Shown here one piece after another: positions 47,594 to 56,240 of a stretch of DNA of 64,000 nucleotides. The stretch is taken from the NCBI GenBank assembly GCA_017561885.1, contig JAFZBF010000040.1, forward strand, positions 62,001-126,000, in the 5' to 3' direction. The stretch's first letter is position 1, and every line of letters begins with the position of its first letter. Under the pieces are notes generated by a model. It was given only the letters and a program-made list of their open reading frames with translations, had not been told where the DNA came from and ran no database searches. This DNA comes from Bacteroidales bacterium. GTDB taxonomy: Bacteria; Bacteroidota; Bacteroidia; Bacteroidales; UBA932. The position numbers and the translations under genes are program-made.

Positions 47594-48454
47594 ATGGATA
47601 ATCAACAACAAATTCAATACAAAAACAAGATTCTTGCGGTATTAAAGTATTGTATTGCTTTTTTTGAGAAGCATGACATAAAATGGTTTATTGCCTGTGG
47701 ATCGGCTATTGGTGCAATTCGGCATAAAGGTATCATTCCTTGGGATGATGATATTGACATATATATGCCTCGGCTTGATTACAACAAGCTATTATTGTTG
47801 AGAGAGGAAATGCTTAATGATGGGTTCAGATTTGTTTGTCTTCAAGATAAGGATTATCCATATGCATTTGGTAAAGTAATGGATATCAATACGACGTTAT
47901 GGCAAGAACGGAGATATCCTTTTAATGTTGGCTGTTATGTGGATATCTTTCCTTTGGATTTAACGGATATAGGCATGATGTCTTTCAGCAAGAAATGGAG
48001 GAGTTTTAGAGATTTATTCTCGTGTTATCGTGCCAAATTAGCTACAATTCGCATAAAGGACATAATTGTTGATATATCTAGGCACAAAACGGATAATATT
48101 CGTATTGTTCTAGCCAAAATAGCTCTTTTGTTTAATAGCAAGCAAAAACTACATGACCAATTATTGTCAATGGAAGCGTCTTGGAATAAAAGAGAGGGAG
48201 ATAGATATGTATCATTCACAGAAACTGGTATGTATATGTTTCCGAAGGAGTGGTTTACTGATTACGTGTTAATGCCATTTGAAGATATAAAAGTAAGAGT
48301 TCCGGTTTATTATGATGCATATCTTACATATATGTATGGCGATTATATGACACCTCCACCAATTGATCAGAGGGTAGGAGAAGGACCACATAGTAAAGTA
48401 TATATTAATTTAAGGCAAAATGTTTCATTATCTAAAATCAAAAGACAACAATAA
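47594..48454 (+). CDS. LicD-family phosphotransferase-like protein, copy 2
   Basis: 286 residues. 'ACGSAIGAIRHKGIIPWDDD' with DDDID at 51-55, 'YPFNVGCYVDIFPLD' and the terminal 'MYGDYMTPPPIDQRVGEGPH'. It closes the ATP-grasp/CapA block, as copy 1 closes the shorter block at 41372. It probably transfers a phospho-alcohol group from a CDP donor. The end overlaps the next gene by 35 bp, which is long; the downstream start could also be a few codons later. Confidence 0.85.
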   Translation: MDNQQQIQYKNKILAVLKYCIAFFEKHDIKWFIACGSAIGAIRHKGIIPWDDDIDIYMPRLDYNKLLLLREEMLNDGFRFVCLQDKDYPYAFGKVMDINTTLWQERRYPFNVGCYVDIFPLDLTDIGMMSFSKKWRSFRDLFSCYRAKLATIRIKDIIVDISRHKTDNIRIVLAKIALLFNSKQKLHDQLLSMEASWNKREGDRYVSFTETGMYMFPKEWFTDYVLMPFEDIKVRVPVYYDAYLTYMYGDYMTPPPIDQRVGEGPHSKVYINLRQNVSLSKIKRQQ

Positions 48455-49535
48455 GTTACTATTCATTTTGCCGGCGCTACCAGAATATGCGCCATATTTG
48501 CAGTATTATATCAAAATCGCGAATGAATGTTCTTTTGATTTTGATGTGATATGCTGGAACCGCAAAGGGGAAGAGAATGCGTTCACGGATAACTATTATG
48601 TATATAACCATCCTACAAGTGATTCTTTTCTTCCTATTAAAAAAATGATGGAGATATATGGTTTTTGCCATTATGTGCGAAAGATCATTAATAGAAGATA
48701 TTATCGTTGTATTTTTACGTTCACAATTGCGGATTCTGTTTTTCTTGCTTTCTATTTGAAACGAAGATATAAAGGAAAGTATATCTTTGATATTAGAGAC
48801 TATTCCCCAGTAGCAAATAGTAGACTATTTAAAAAGAGATTGGATACTCTCTTATGTAATTCAGCCGCTAATGTTATTTCATCTGAGGGATTTAAAAGGT
48901 GGCTTCCATCTAAGTATAAGTATATTACTTGCCATAATACGGATATTGATAAAATAAAGGAATCAATTAACCATAACGTAGTTTGTAGTAAGAAAGAGGA
49001 TTTATCCGTTTTAACAATCGGTGCCTTGCGGGACATATTTGCGAATAAACAAGTAATTGATGCATTTGCGAATCAGACAAATATTGTTCTTAATTTTATT
49101 GGAGATGGAAATGCAACACCTTTTTTGAAGCAATATTGTGAAGATTGTGCCGTGAAGAATGCTTTTTTCTATGGCCGGTATAAAAAAGAAGAAGAAGATG
49201 GTTTTGTTAGTAAATGTGATATTATGAATTTGGTGATGTCTCATAATATTGTGAGTGACTATCTGATGAGTAATAGGTTCTATTTAGCAGTTCGATTTAG
49301 GAAACCCATAATTGTTAATGATAAGTGCTTTCAAGCGGAACAAGTCAGGAAATATGGCCTTGGCTTGGTCGTGTCTGATTTCTGTCAGTTAAAGAATGCA
49401 GTTGAATCTTATTGGGATTCATTAAATATGACACAGTTTAATGATAATTGTTTAAATTATCTTAAACTAGTGTACAACGAACAAGCAAGTTTTAGGAGCC
49501 GTATAAAGCTATTAATCTTAGGAAACAAACGATAA
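48420..49535 (+). CDS. Glycosyltransferase, GT4-like
   Basis: 371 residues. The N-terminal lobe starts with 'KLLFILPALPEYAPYLQYYI' and includes 'IFDIRDYSPVANSRLFKK', and the C-terminal lobe has 'LSVLTIGALRDIF', 'LNFIGDGNATPFLKQYCEDC' and 'IVNDKCFQAEQVRKYGLGLV', the order expected of a GT-B fold. The usual Glu-x7-Glu of GT4 is degenerate. It probably adds one sugar to the lipid-linked repeat unit. The first 12 codons overlap the upstream LicD gene; the exact start is uncertain. Confidence 0.72.
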   Translation: MFHYLKSKDNNKLLFILPALPEYAPYLQYYIKIANECSFDFDVICWNRKGEENAFTDNYYVYNHPTSDSFLPIKKMMEIYGFCHYVRKIINRRYYRCIFTFTIADSVFLAFYLKRRYKGKYIFDIRDYSPVANSRLFKKRLDTLLCNSAANVISSEGFKRWLPSKYKYITCHNTDIDKIKESINHNVVCSKKEDLSVLTIGALRDIFANKQVIDAFANQTNIVLNFIGDGNATPFLKQYCEDCAVKNAFFYGRYKKEEEDGFVSKCDIMNLVMSHNIVSDYLMSNRFYLAVRFRKPIIVNDKCFQAEQVRKYGLGLVVSDFCQLKNAVESYWDSLNMTQFNDNCLNYLKLVYNEQASFRSRIKLLILGNKR

Positions 49536-49554
49536 TAGTATCTTTCAGATTATA

Positions 49555-50751
49555 ATGAGTAAAATTGATCAAGCAATAAGTACCATTAGGGATGTCTTGT
49601 TATATATTCTTCTCTTCTTAACGGCCATTTCTTATCACCCAACAATAATGCGGATGAGCCGATATGCAGGATATGAGAGTGGTACGATTCTATCAAGATA
49701 TATTGTCTTGTTGTTCCTTGTAGTTTTTGTTTTGTCCTTTAGTGTATATACTATCAAATCTTGCAAATTAGTTAGAATATATCTGATATGGTTTGTAATA
49801 ATAGCAATCGTGGCAGTCATTGTCCAAGCACTATTTAAAAATCGGTCTATGGTTTCAGAGTTAAGAACCTTTTTAATGGTTTTTGGTTCGATAATGATAG
49901 GCTATAATTTGAAGGCAGATAATAAAAAAATAGCAACTATATTATTAGTCTTCTCTGTTACAACATTGTTTTCCGGTTTGATGCAAGTCTTGGTCAATAA
50001 TGGCGGATTTAGAATAGCAAATCAGTATATTACAGATAGTAAAAATTCTTTGGGTGCAATGCTGGCGACGGCATGTTTTTCCTTTTTCTATTTATCACGT
50101 TTTTGGAAAAAAAGTTTGTTTAAAACCATAGCTATAGCTCTTGCTTTTCTTACACTAGTTGTTATTGTAACAATCCGTGCAAGGATGGCTTTTGTTGCGC
50201 TGGCGCTTATCGTTATGTATTATTATTATCTGATAAAGCGTAATCGCAACATATTGATATCAGTAATTATTGTTTCTCTAGTTGTCTTTTTTGGTGCACT
50301 ATTGATTCCAAATAGTATAATAGATTATCTGGACGCAAGTTTTACTGCGGGGACCCAGGGTGAAGATTTTACATCAGGAAGGCTTGTGGTATATTCTCAG
50401 GCGATTGAAATATTGATGCAATCTCCATTATTAGGTAATGTCCAAAGGTTTTATCAAATAGGATGGGTACATAATTATCCGTTATTAAAACTATATTCAT
50501 TCGGATTGTTGTTTTCGTGGCCAATACTTGCCCTCTATTTGACAATATTGATAAATGTTATAAAGAGAACATTACATTTGCCTGCTAGTGGGAGCGTTTG
50601 TTTTGGTTATGTTTGTTTATTGATACCTTTCATAATATCTATGGGAGAACCAACTTTCCCTTTTGGTCCAGGTACGGTTACTTTATTCAACTTTATTCTT
50701 TTAGGCTGTTCAGAAAAAGGAAGATTGTCGAGTGTCGTTAGTGCTGTGTAA
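49555..50751 (+). CDS. O-antigen ligase/polymerase (Wzy-like)
   Basis: 398 residues with about ten membrane helices. 'LVVIVTIRARMAFVALALIV' resembles the conserved central region of the Wzy_C/O-antigen ligase family, followed by a loop with 'GTQGEDFTSGRLVVYSQAIE' and 'QIGWVHNYPLLKLYSFGLLF', where Arg and His residues are typically catalytic. It is likely the repeat-unit polymerase of the Wzx/Wzy pathway. Sequence similarity in this family is low, so assignment rests on topology and location. Confidence 0.8.
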   Translation: MSKIDQAISTIRDVLLYILLFLTAISYHPTIMRMSRYAGYESGTILSRYIVLLFLVVFVLSFSVYTIKSCKLVRIYLIWFVIIAIVAVIVQALFKNRSMVSELRTFLMVFGSIMIGYNLKADNKKIATILLVFSVTTLFSGLMQVLVNNGGFRIANQYITDSKNSLGAMLATACFSFFYLSRFWKKSLFKTIAIALAFLTLVVIVTIRARMAFVALALIVMYYYYLIKRNRNILISVIIVSLVVFFGALLIPNSIIDYLDASFTAGTQGEDFTSGRLVVYSQAIEILMQSPLLGNVQRFYQIGWVHNYPLLKLYSFGLLFSWPILALYLTILINVIKRTLHLPASGSVCFGYVCLLIPFIISMGEPTFPFGPGTVTLFNFILLGCSEKGRLSSVVSAV

Positions 50752-50935
50752 GTTTCGAGTTGGCAGAGTTTTATCTTTTATTTTAGAAACGGCCTGTTTT
50801 TTAATCGTTAATATATCCTTATTATGGGCCCCTCAAAATGCCTATAGATAGCCGAAATTAAGCGCATGCTAAATCTAGATGGCAATACTCAGATGTTATT
50901 ATTAACAATTAAACATACTAATACACTTTGATTTA
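50752..50935. other. 184-bp gap with a possible coding remnant
   Basis: A plus-strand frame at about 50849-50932 reads '...AEIKRMLNLDGNTQMLLLTI' and continues to a TGA at 50930-50932. It has no start upstream and looks like the tail of a lost gene. No promoter or terminator is convincing here. Confidence 0.35.
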
Positions 50936-52165
50936 ATGGTTGATAATATTCTATTCCTTACCATGTCCAGAATGTCGGACATTCATGATAGAGGTATTTA
51001 TAATGACTTGTTGCGGAATTTCTATGTAGAGGGATGGAAAGTATATGTAGTGACGCCTAGAGAACGTTCTGTGTTTGGTGGGTCTGTGCTTAATGCTCGT
51101 GGGGCGGAACTGTCCGTGCTGGACGGAGTCCAGTTCCTGCACGTGAAAACGCTGAACCTGCAGAAGACATCTACCATTGAGAAGGGCATTGGACAAGTGT
51201 TGGTGGAGAACCAATACAAACGAGCTATCAAGAAGTATCTGGGAGATGTGAAGTTTGACCTGATTCTTTATAGTACTCCACCAATTACTTTCTCAAAAGT
51301 GATAGCATATTTAAAACGTCATTATCCAAGGGCATTGACATATTTGCTGCTGAAAGACATTTTTCCTCAAAACGCTATGGATTTGGGTATGTTGAGCAAT
51401 AAGGGAGTGAAAGGTTTACTATACTGCTACTTTCGCCGCAAGGAAAAGATATTATATGCGCTGAGTGACTATATTGGGTGTATGAGCCCTGCTAATGTAA
51501 GGTACTTGCTAGCTAATAATTCTGACATCGCACCAAATCGTGTTGAAGTTGCACCTAATTCAGTGACTTTATGTGAACCTGTAGAAGTAGACAGAGAATC
51601 TATACGCGTGAAATATGGGTTACCTTTTGATAAGCCGATTTTTATCTATGGCGGCAACCTTGGTAAACCACAAGGGATTCCTTTTATTATTCAGTGTCTT
51701 GAAGCCAATGCCGATAGGACGGATTGTCATTTTCTTATTATCGGTTCCGGAACGGAGTTCCCTAAGCTTAAATCGTGGTATCAAGAAGCAAAACCAAGTT
51801 CAGTTACTATTATGGAGGGTCTACCCAAAGCTGAATATGACGAGCTTGTTCATGCCTGCGATGTCGGGCTTATCTTTTTAGATCATCGTTTCACCATCCC
51901 GAACTACCCCTCTCGGTTATTGAGTTATCTTGAGAACAAGATGCCCGTATTGTGTGCTACGGATCCGAATACCGATATTGGTACAATTGCCCAGGATAAT
52001 GGATATGGATACTGGTGTGAGAGCAATTCGGTGGATGCTTTTAATTCTATTCTAGATAAAATGATTAATTCTGACCGAAAGGCAATGGGAGAGCGAGGAT
52101 ATCAGTTTCTAAAAGATAACTATTTGGTTGAGCATACTTATAATGCGATAATGAAACATGTATAA
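50936..52165 (+). CDS. Glycosyltransferase family 4 (WbuB-like)
   Basis: 409 residues. 'NILFLTMSRMSDIHDRGIYN' begins the acceptor lobe, 'LLLKDIFPQNAMDLGMLSNK' is typical of the WbuB/WcaI-type GT4 enzymes, and 'FIYGGNLGKPQGIPFIIQCL', 'FLIIGSGTEFPKL' and 'LIFLDHRFTIPNYPSRLLSY' form the donor lobe with the nucleotide-sugar site. It probably adds the second sugar, as such genes often sit just before the initiating transferase. It overlaps the PglC-like gene by 8 bp. Base composition differs somewhat from the AT-rich block to its left. Confidence 0.86.
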   Translation: MVDNILFLTMSRMSDIHDRGIYNDLLRNFYVEGWKVYVVTPRERSVFGGSVLNARGAELSVLDGVQFLHVKTLNLQKTSTIEKGIGQVLVENQYKRAIKKYLGDVKFDLILYSTPPITFSKVIAYLKRHYPRALTYLLLKDIFPQNAMDLGMLSNKGVKGLLYCYFRRKEKILYALSDYIGCMSPANVRYLLANNSDIAPNRVEVAPNSVTLCEPVEVDRESIRVKYGLPFDKPIFIYGGNLGKPQGIPFIIQCLEANADRTDCHFLIIGSGTEFPKLKSWYQEAKPSSVTIMEGLPKAEYDELVHACDVGLIFLDHRFTIPNYPSRLLSYLENKMPVLCATDPNTDIGTIAQDNGYGYWCESNSVDAFNSILDKMINSDRKAMGERGYQFLKDNYLVEHTYNAIMKHV

Positions 52166-52766
52166 GAATTGCTTTAAACGAGTATTAGATTTTCTGATTT
52201 CTGGCATTGTATTGCTGTTGATCGGGTGGTTGTTGGTACTGATTGCGATCTTTCTTCATTTTGCCAACAAAGGCGCAGGCGCTTTTTTTCTTCAGGAACG
52301 TCCAGGAAAAGATGAAAAGAATTTTAAGGTTATCAAGTTCAAGACGATGACCGATGAGAAGGATGCTGATGGCAATCTTCTTCCTGACGATGAGCGCCTG
52401 ACAAAAATGGGTAAATTTGTAAGAAGTACATCAATTGACGAACTACCGCAGATGATTAATGTTTTCAAGGGAGAAATGTCGCTTATAGGGCCTCGTCCGC
52501 TGTTGCCTAAATATCTGCCTTTGTATTCTCCGGAGCAACACCGTCGTCACGAAGTTCGTCCAGGCATTTCAGGATGGGCACAATGTCATGGGCGCAATGC
52601 AATCAGTTGGACAGAAAAGTTTAAATTAGATGTATGGTATGTGGATCACTGCACTCTGTGGACAGATATACAAGTTATCTTTATTACCATCAAGAACGTA
52701 CTGATGAGGAAGGATATTAATTCTGCGTCAGCCGCTACAATGGAAGCGTTTAATGGAAAGAACTGA
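52158..52766 (+). CDS. Initiating phosphoglycosyltransferase (PglC-like)
   Basis: 202 residues, the minimal monotopic class. A single re-entrant hydrophobic segment lies at residues 10-34, followed by 'FFLQERPGKDEKNFKVIKFK', the catalytic Asp-Glu in 'SIDELPQMINVFKGEMSLIG' and 'GPRPLLPKYLPLYSPEQ'. It transfers a sugar phosphate from a UDP-sugar to undecaprenyl phosphate and so starts the repeat unit. The next gene is a PglD-like acyltransferase, so the first sugar could be a di-N-acetylbacillosamine-type amino sugar, as in the pgl systems. The needed aminotransferase and dehydratase are not in the window. Confidence 0.92.
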   Translation: MYKNCFKRVLDFLISGIVLLLIGWLLVLIAIFLHFANKGAGAFFLQERPGKDEKNFKVIKFKTMTDEKDADGNLLPDDERLTKMGKFVRSTSIDELPQMINVFKGEMSLIGPRPLLPKYLPLYSPEQHRRHEVRPGISGWAQCHGRNAISWTEKFKLDVWYVDHCTLWTDIQVIFITIKNVLMRKDINSASAATMEAFNGKN

Positions 52767-53421
52767 AAAGAACATGAAGGATATTGCCATTTTTGGAGCA
52801 GGTGGTTTTGGGAGAGAGATAGCTTGCCTAATAACAATTATTAATCAAGATAAACCATTTTGGAATCTAATTGGTTTTTTTGATGATAACCCCGGGCTGA
52901 AAGGGAAGATGATTTCTCACTATGGGCCTTGTCTGGGTGGGGTGGAGGAACTAAATGCTTACCCAGAACCTCTGTGCGTGACGATACCAATAGGGAACCC
53001 GAAGGTGGTGAGGTCGATAGTTAGGAAGATAACAAACGAGAAGATTTCTTTCCCGAACATAATACACCCAGATTTTGTTATAAAAGATCCCAAGACCTTC
53101 AATATAGGGAAAGGAAATATCATTCAAGATGGTTGTTCTGTCAGCTGCGATGTAAGCATAGGAGACTTTAATGTACTGAATGGAGGAGTAGTATTCGGGC
53201 ATGACGACAAAGTTGGGTCATATAACTCTTTTATGCCCGCAATCAGAGTGTCAGGAGAAGTGGTTATAGGCGATGCCAACTTCTTTGGAGTGGGTTCGAT
53301 TATCTTACAGCAGATAAAGATTGGAAACGAGATAAGGCTAGGTGCGGGCAGTGTATTGATGACCAAGCCCAAGGATGGAAAATTATATGTGGGTAATCCC
53401 GCAAAGAAAATAGAATTATAA
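52753..53421 (+). CDS. PglD/NeuD-type left-handed beta-helix acyltransferase
   Basis: 222 residues; ATG at 52753 (overlapping PglC-like gene by 14 bp) or at 52774, where 'MKDIAIFGAGGFGREIACLI' begins the Rossmann-like substrate lobe. Hexapeptide repeats fill the C-terminal half ('NIGKGNIIQDGCSVSCDVSI', 'GVGSIILQQIKIGNEIRLGA'), and the catalytic His is probably in 'VVFGHDDKVG'. Relatives N-acylate UDP-4-amino sugars with acetyl-CoA. The nearby ACP genes allow the alternative that it takes an acyl-ACP, but that is not visible in the sequence. Confidence 0.84.
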   Translation: MERTEKNMKDIAIFGAGGFGREIACLITIINQDKPFWNLIGFFDDNPGLKGKMISHYGPCLGGVEELNAYPEPLCVTIPIGNPKVVRSIVRKITNEKISFPNIIHPDFVIKDPKTFNIGKGNIIQDGCSVSCDVSIGDFNVLNGGVVFGHDDKVGSYNSFMPAIRVSGEVVIGDANFFGVGSIILQQIKIGNEIRLGAGSVLMTKPKDGKLYVGNPAKKIEL

Positions 53422-53441
53422 ATTGATATACGTTTATCATT

Positions 53442-53675
53442 ATGGATCTTACAAAGTTTATTGATAATTTTGCTGACCAGTTTGATGAAACTGATCCTAC
53501 TGAAATCAAAGCAGAAACTGTTTTTCACGAACTGGATGAGTATTCGTCGTTAATTGCACTGAGCATCATCGCTATGGTGGACGAAGAATATGATGTCCAA
53601 CTCAAAGGTGATGACATGCGTAGTGCAGTAACGGTAGAGGATTTATTTAATATAGTAATGTCCAAGGCTGAATAA
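53442..53675 (+). CDS. Acyl carrier protein, first
   Basis: 77 residues, acidic. The phosphopantetheine site is 'LDEYSSLIALSIIAMVDEEY' with Ser36; the usual DSL reads SSL here. Four helices are expected. It should be charged by a phosphopantetheinyl transferase encoded elsewhere and carry an acyl group for the enzymes that follow. Its stop overlaps the KAS III start by one base. This is not the housekeeping fatty-acid ACP, which in Bacteroidota lies with fabF. Confidence 0.86.
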   Translation: MDLTKFIDNFADQFDETDPTEIKAETVFHELDEYSSLIALSIIAMVDEEYDVQLKGDDMRSAVTVEDLFNIVMSKAE

Positions 53676-54727
53676 TGGCTTATCTGTCATTTCCGCATGT
53701 TGAGGTTGTCGGAATATCTGCTTGTGTTCCCAAGGAGATTGACGACAATCGCACTACACAGCTTATTCCTGATGGGGAGAGGGAGAAACTAATACAACAG
53801 ATAGGGATTATCCAAAAACGCATCGCGCCAGATGGTTTGTGCTCCTCAGACTTATGTTATGAAGCAGCGGAAAAACTTATTAATAACTTAGGATGGAAAA
53901 AGGAGGAGGTGGAAGCGCTAATATTTGTGTCACAGACTCCGGATTATATTTTACCCGCGACAGCTTGCGTACTCCAAGATCGACTTGGATTGCCGACAGA
54001 ATGTTTGGCTTTAGATGTCTCTCTTGGCTGTTCAGGTTGGGTGTATGGGATGTCAACAGTATCCTCTCTAATTTCTAATGGCAGTGTTAAGAAAGCATTG
54101 TTGTTGGTTGGCGACTTGGGAACCCGTACTAACTCACCTCGTAACAGGAGTGACTTCCCCTTGTTTGGTGATGCAGGAACATGTACGGCCTTGGTTTATG
54201 ATGAAACCTCAGCAGGTGTGAAATTTCATCTTGGAACTGACGGTTCTGGTAAAGACGCAATCATTGTTCCTGAAGGTGGATATAGAAATCCTTTTAATGA
54301 GAGAACTCTGGAATGGCATGAAGTAGATGGTGGGTATGCTCAAGGCATTCACGCCCGCATGGACGGAATGAGCGTGTTCTCTTTTGCCATCACGAAAGGG
54401 CCTAAGAGCATCAGTGGGCTTTGTGAACATTTTGGGATAGATATTGAAAGTATTGACTCCTTTATTCTTCATCAGGCAAACAAGCTAATAACCGATAAGA
54501 TTAGAAAGAAACTTAAGGTTGAAGAAGAGAAGTGCCCTGTTTCGATGGATTATTTTGGCAATACTTCTTGTGCTGCTATCCCTCTGACAATGGTGGTACG
54601 TAAGCAAAAAGAGCTTACCACCACTTGCCAGAAGATTATTGGATGCGCTTTTGGGGTTGGACTGTCGTGGGGTAGTGTGTACTTTGAGACTGACAATATT
54701 GTCGTTCCAGACTTGATAGAAATATAA
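53675..54727 (+). CDS. Beta-ketoacyl-ACP synthase III, copy 1
   Basis: 350 residues. Catalytic Cys119 is in 'ALDVSLGCSGWVYGMS', His in 'FILHQANKLI' (about 268) and Asn in 'YFGNTSCAAIPLT' (about 298), so the full triad is present. KAS III enzymes condense an acyl-CoA or acyl-ACP starter with malonyl-ACP; members of this branch also form esters or C-C bonds in special pathways. The ACP directly upstream is the likely partner. Copy 2 is at 56241. The second copy argues against a simple fabH function. Confidence 0.87.
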   Translation: MAYLSFPHVEVVGISACVPKEIDDNRTTQLIPDGEREKLIQQIGIIQKRIAPDGLCSSDLCYEAAEKLINNLGWKKEEVEALIFVSQTPDYILPATACVLQDRLGLPTECLALDVSLGCSGWVYGMSTVSSLISNGSVKKALLLVGDLGTRTNSPRNRSDFPLFGDAGTCTALVYDETSAGVKFHLGTDGSGKDAIIVPEGGYRNPFNERTLEWHEVDGGYAQGIHARMDGMSVFSFAITKGPKSISGLCEHFGIDIESIDSFILHQANKLITDKIRKKLKVEEEKCPVSMDYFGNTSCAAIPLTMVVRKQKELTTTCQKIIGCAFGVGLSWGSVYFETDNIVVPDLIEI

Positions 54728-54728
54728 A

Positions 54729-55475
54729 ATGTACAATCCATTTTCATTAGAAGGGAAAACCATTCTTGTTACAGGAGCCTCTTCCGGTATTGGTAAAGCG
54801 ACGGCTATAGAGTGCTCAAAGATGGGAGCAACAGTTATTGCATTAGGACGCAATCAAAAACGACTTCAGGATACTTTTAACCAACTGGAGACTTCGGGTT
54901 GTCGGCAATACTCTGTGGACTTGACACAAGAAGATGAAGTGAAGGCAATGCTTGAGGGGTTGCCCAAGTTAGATGGGCTGGTAAATGCAGCTGGAGTTGC
55001 ATCTACCACTTTGTTTCAGTTTGCGACTCCCGATAAAATACGCAGTATCTTTGATGTGAACTTTTTCGCACCAGTAGAGTTTACCAGGCTGCTGCTAAAG
55101 AAAAAACTCATAAAAAAAGGAGCTTCCATAGTTTTTTTCTCATCAGTAGACGGGCCTGTTAATGTCCATATTGGCAACAGCACCTATAGTGCCACAAAGA
55201 GCGCTATTGCATCGGTTGCTCGTGGTATGGCTGTTGAATTGGCATCAAAGGGAATTAGAGTGAATTATTTGATGCCGGGCCAGACAGAAACACCTTTGAT
55301 ACATGGGAACAGTATTACCCAGGATCAATTGGAACAAGATATGAAGAGTTACCCACTGGGGCGCTATGCGCGACCAGAAGAAATAGCTTATGGGGCCATC
55401 TATCTCTTGTCAGATGCCAGTACATTCACTACAGGAACAGGCTTGGTGATAGATGGTGGTTTTACGGTTTTATAA
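54729..55475 (+). CDS. SDR-family reductase, FabG-like, copy 1
   Basis: 248 residues. NAD(P) motif TGASSGIG at 15-22, 'LVNAAG' (NNAG equivalent), catalytic Ser in 'VFFSSVDGPV' and 'STYSATKSAI' (Tyr-x3-Lys), with the C-terminal 'TGTGLVIDGGF'. It probably reduces a beta-ketoacyl-ACP or a related keto group. It starts 1 bp after the KAS III stop. A close paralog follows at once, starting with the same 'NPFS-EGKTILVTGA' frame, a tandem duplication. Confidence 0.87.
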   Translation: MYNPFSLEGKTILVTGASSGIGKATAIECSKMGATVIALGRNQKRLQDTFNQLETSGCRQYSVDLTQEDEVKAMLEGLPKLDGLVNAAGVASTTLFQFATPDKIRSIFDVNFFAPVEFTRLLLKKKLIKKGASIVFFSSVDGPVNVHIGNSTYSATKSAIASVARGMAVELASKGIRVNYLMPGQTETPLIHGNSITQDQLEQDMKSYPLGRYARPEEIAYGAIYLLSDASTFTTGTGLVIDGGFTVL

Positions 55476-55489
55476 GAAATATTATTAGT

Positions 55490-56236
55490 ATGTTCAATCC
55501 ATTTTCAATAGAAGGGAAAACAATATTGGTAACAGGTGCCGCTTCCGGCATGGGGAAAGCAACAGCTATTGCCTGTACAAAGATGGGTGCCAAAATTGTG
55601 GCTGTAGATTTTAATGCAGAAGGGCTTTCACGTACTATGAGTGAACTGGAGGGTGAAGGTCATCAATCATTTGTGTTGAATCTGGCAGAAGAGAGTACTT
55701 GGGCCGATCTCTTGGAGAATGCACCTATTATTGACGGAATGGCAAACTGTGCGGGTATCGCAAATATGAATCCTTTTATGTTTGTGAATCGTGATGAGTT
55801 CAATAGGGTGTTCAATATAAATTTCTTTGGGCCAGTTCTTCTGACAAAGGGGTTGATTAAGGCAAAGAAGCTTAACAAGGGAGGATCGGTCGTGTTTGTG
55901 GCATCTATGGATGGCCCTCTGATTGTCCATGCCGGTAACTCCGTGTATTCTGCAAGTAAGAGTGCTCTTGTGGGAATATCTCGCAATATGGCTATCGACC
56001 TTGCTCCCAAGAAGATTCGGGTGAATTGTTTACTTCCTGGCACTACGGACACCCCACTCATCCGAACTGATAATGTTACTGAAGAATCGTTGGCCGAAGT
56101 GGCAAAGACATTTCCGTTAAAGCGCTTTGGTACAGTTGAAGACATGGCTTATGGAATTATTTATCTGCTTTCTGATGCTAGTAGTTTCGTGACGGGAACA
56201 GAACTGGTTATTGACGGCGGATATACAAAACTATAG
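55490..56236 (+). CDS. SDR-family reductase, FabG-like, copy 2
   Basis: 248 residues, the same length as copy 1 and similar along its whole length ('MFNPFSIEGKTILVTGAASG', 'NSVYSASKSALVGISRNMAI', 'TGTELVIDGGYTKL'). Residues differ enough to suggest different substrates. Catalytic Tyr and Lys are intact (YSASK). It lies between the two KAS III genes, so the order is KAS-SDR-SDR-KAS. Confidence 0.86.
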   Translation: MFNPFSIEGKTILVTGAASGMGKATAIACTKMGAKIVAVDFNAEGLSRTMSELEGEGHQSFVLNLAEESTWADLLENAPIIDGMANCAGIANMNPFMFVNRDEFNRVFNINFFGPVLLTKGLIKAKKLNKGGSVVFVASMDGPLIVHAGNSVYSASKSALVGISRNMAIDLAPKKIRVNCLLPGTTDTPLIRTDNVTEESLAEVAKTFPLKRFGTVEDMAYGIIYLLSDASSFVTGTELVIDGGYTKL

Positions 56237-56240
56237 AATA

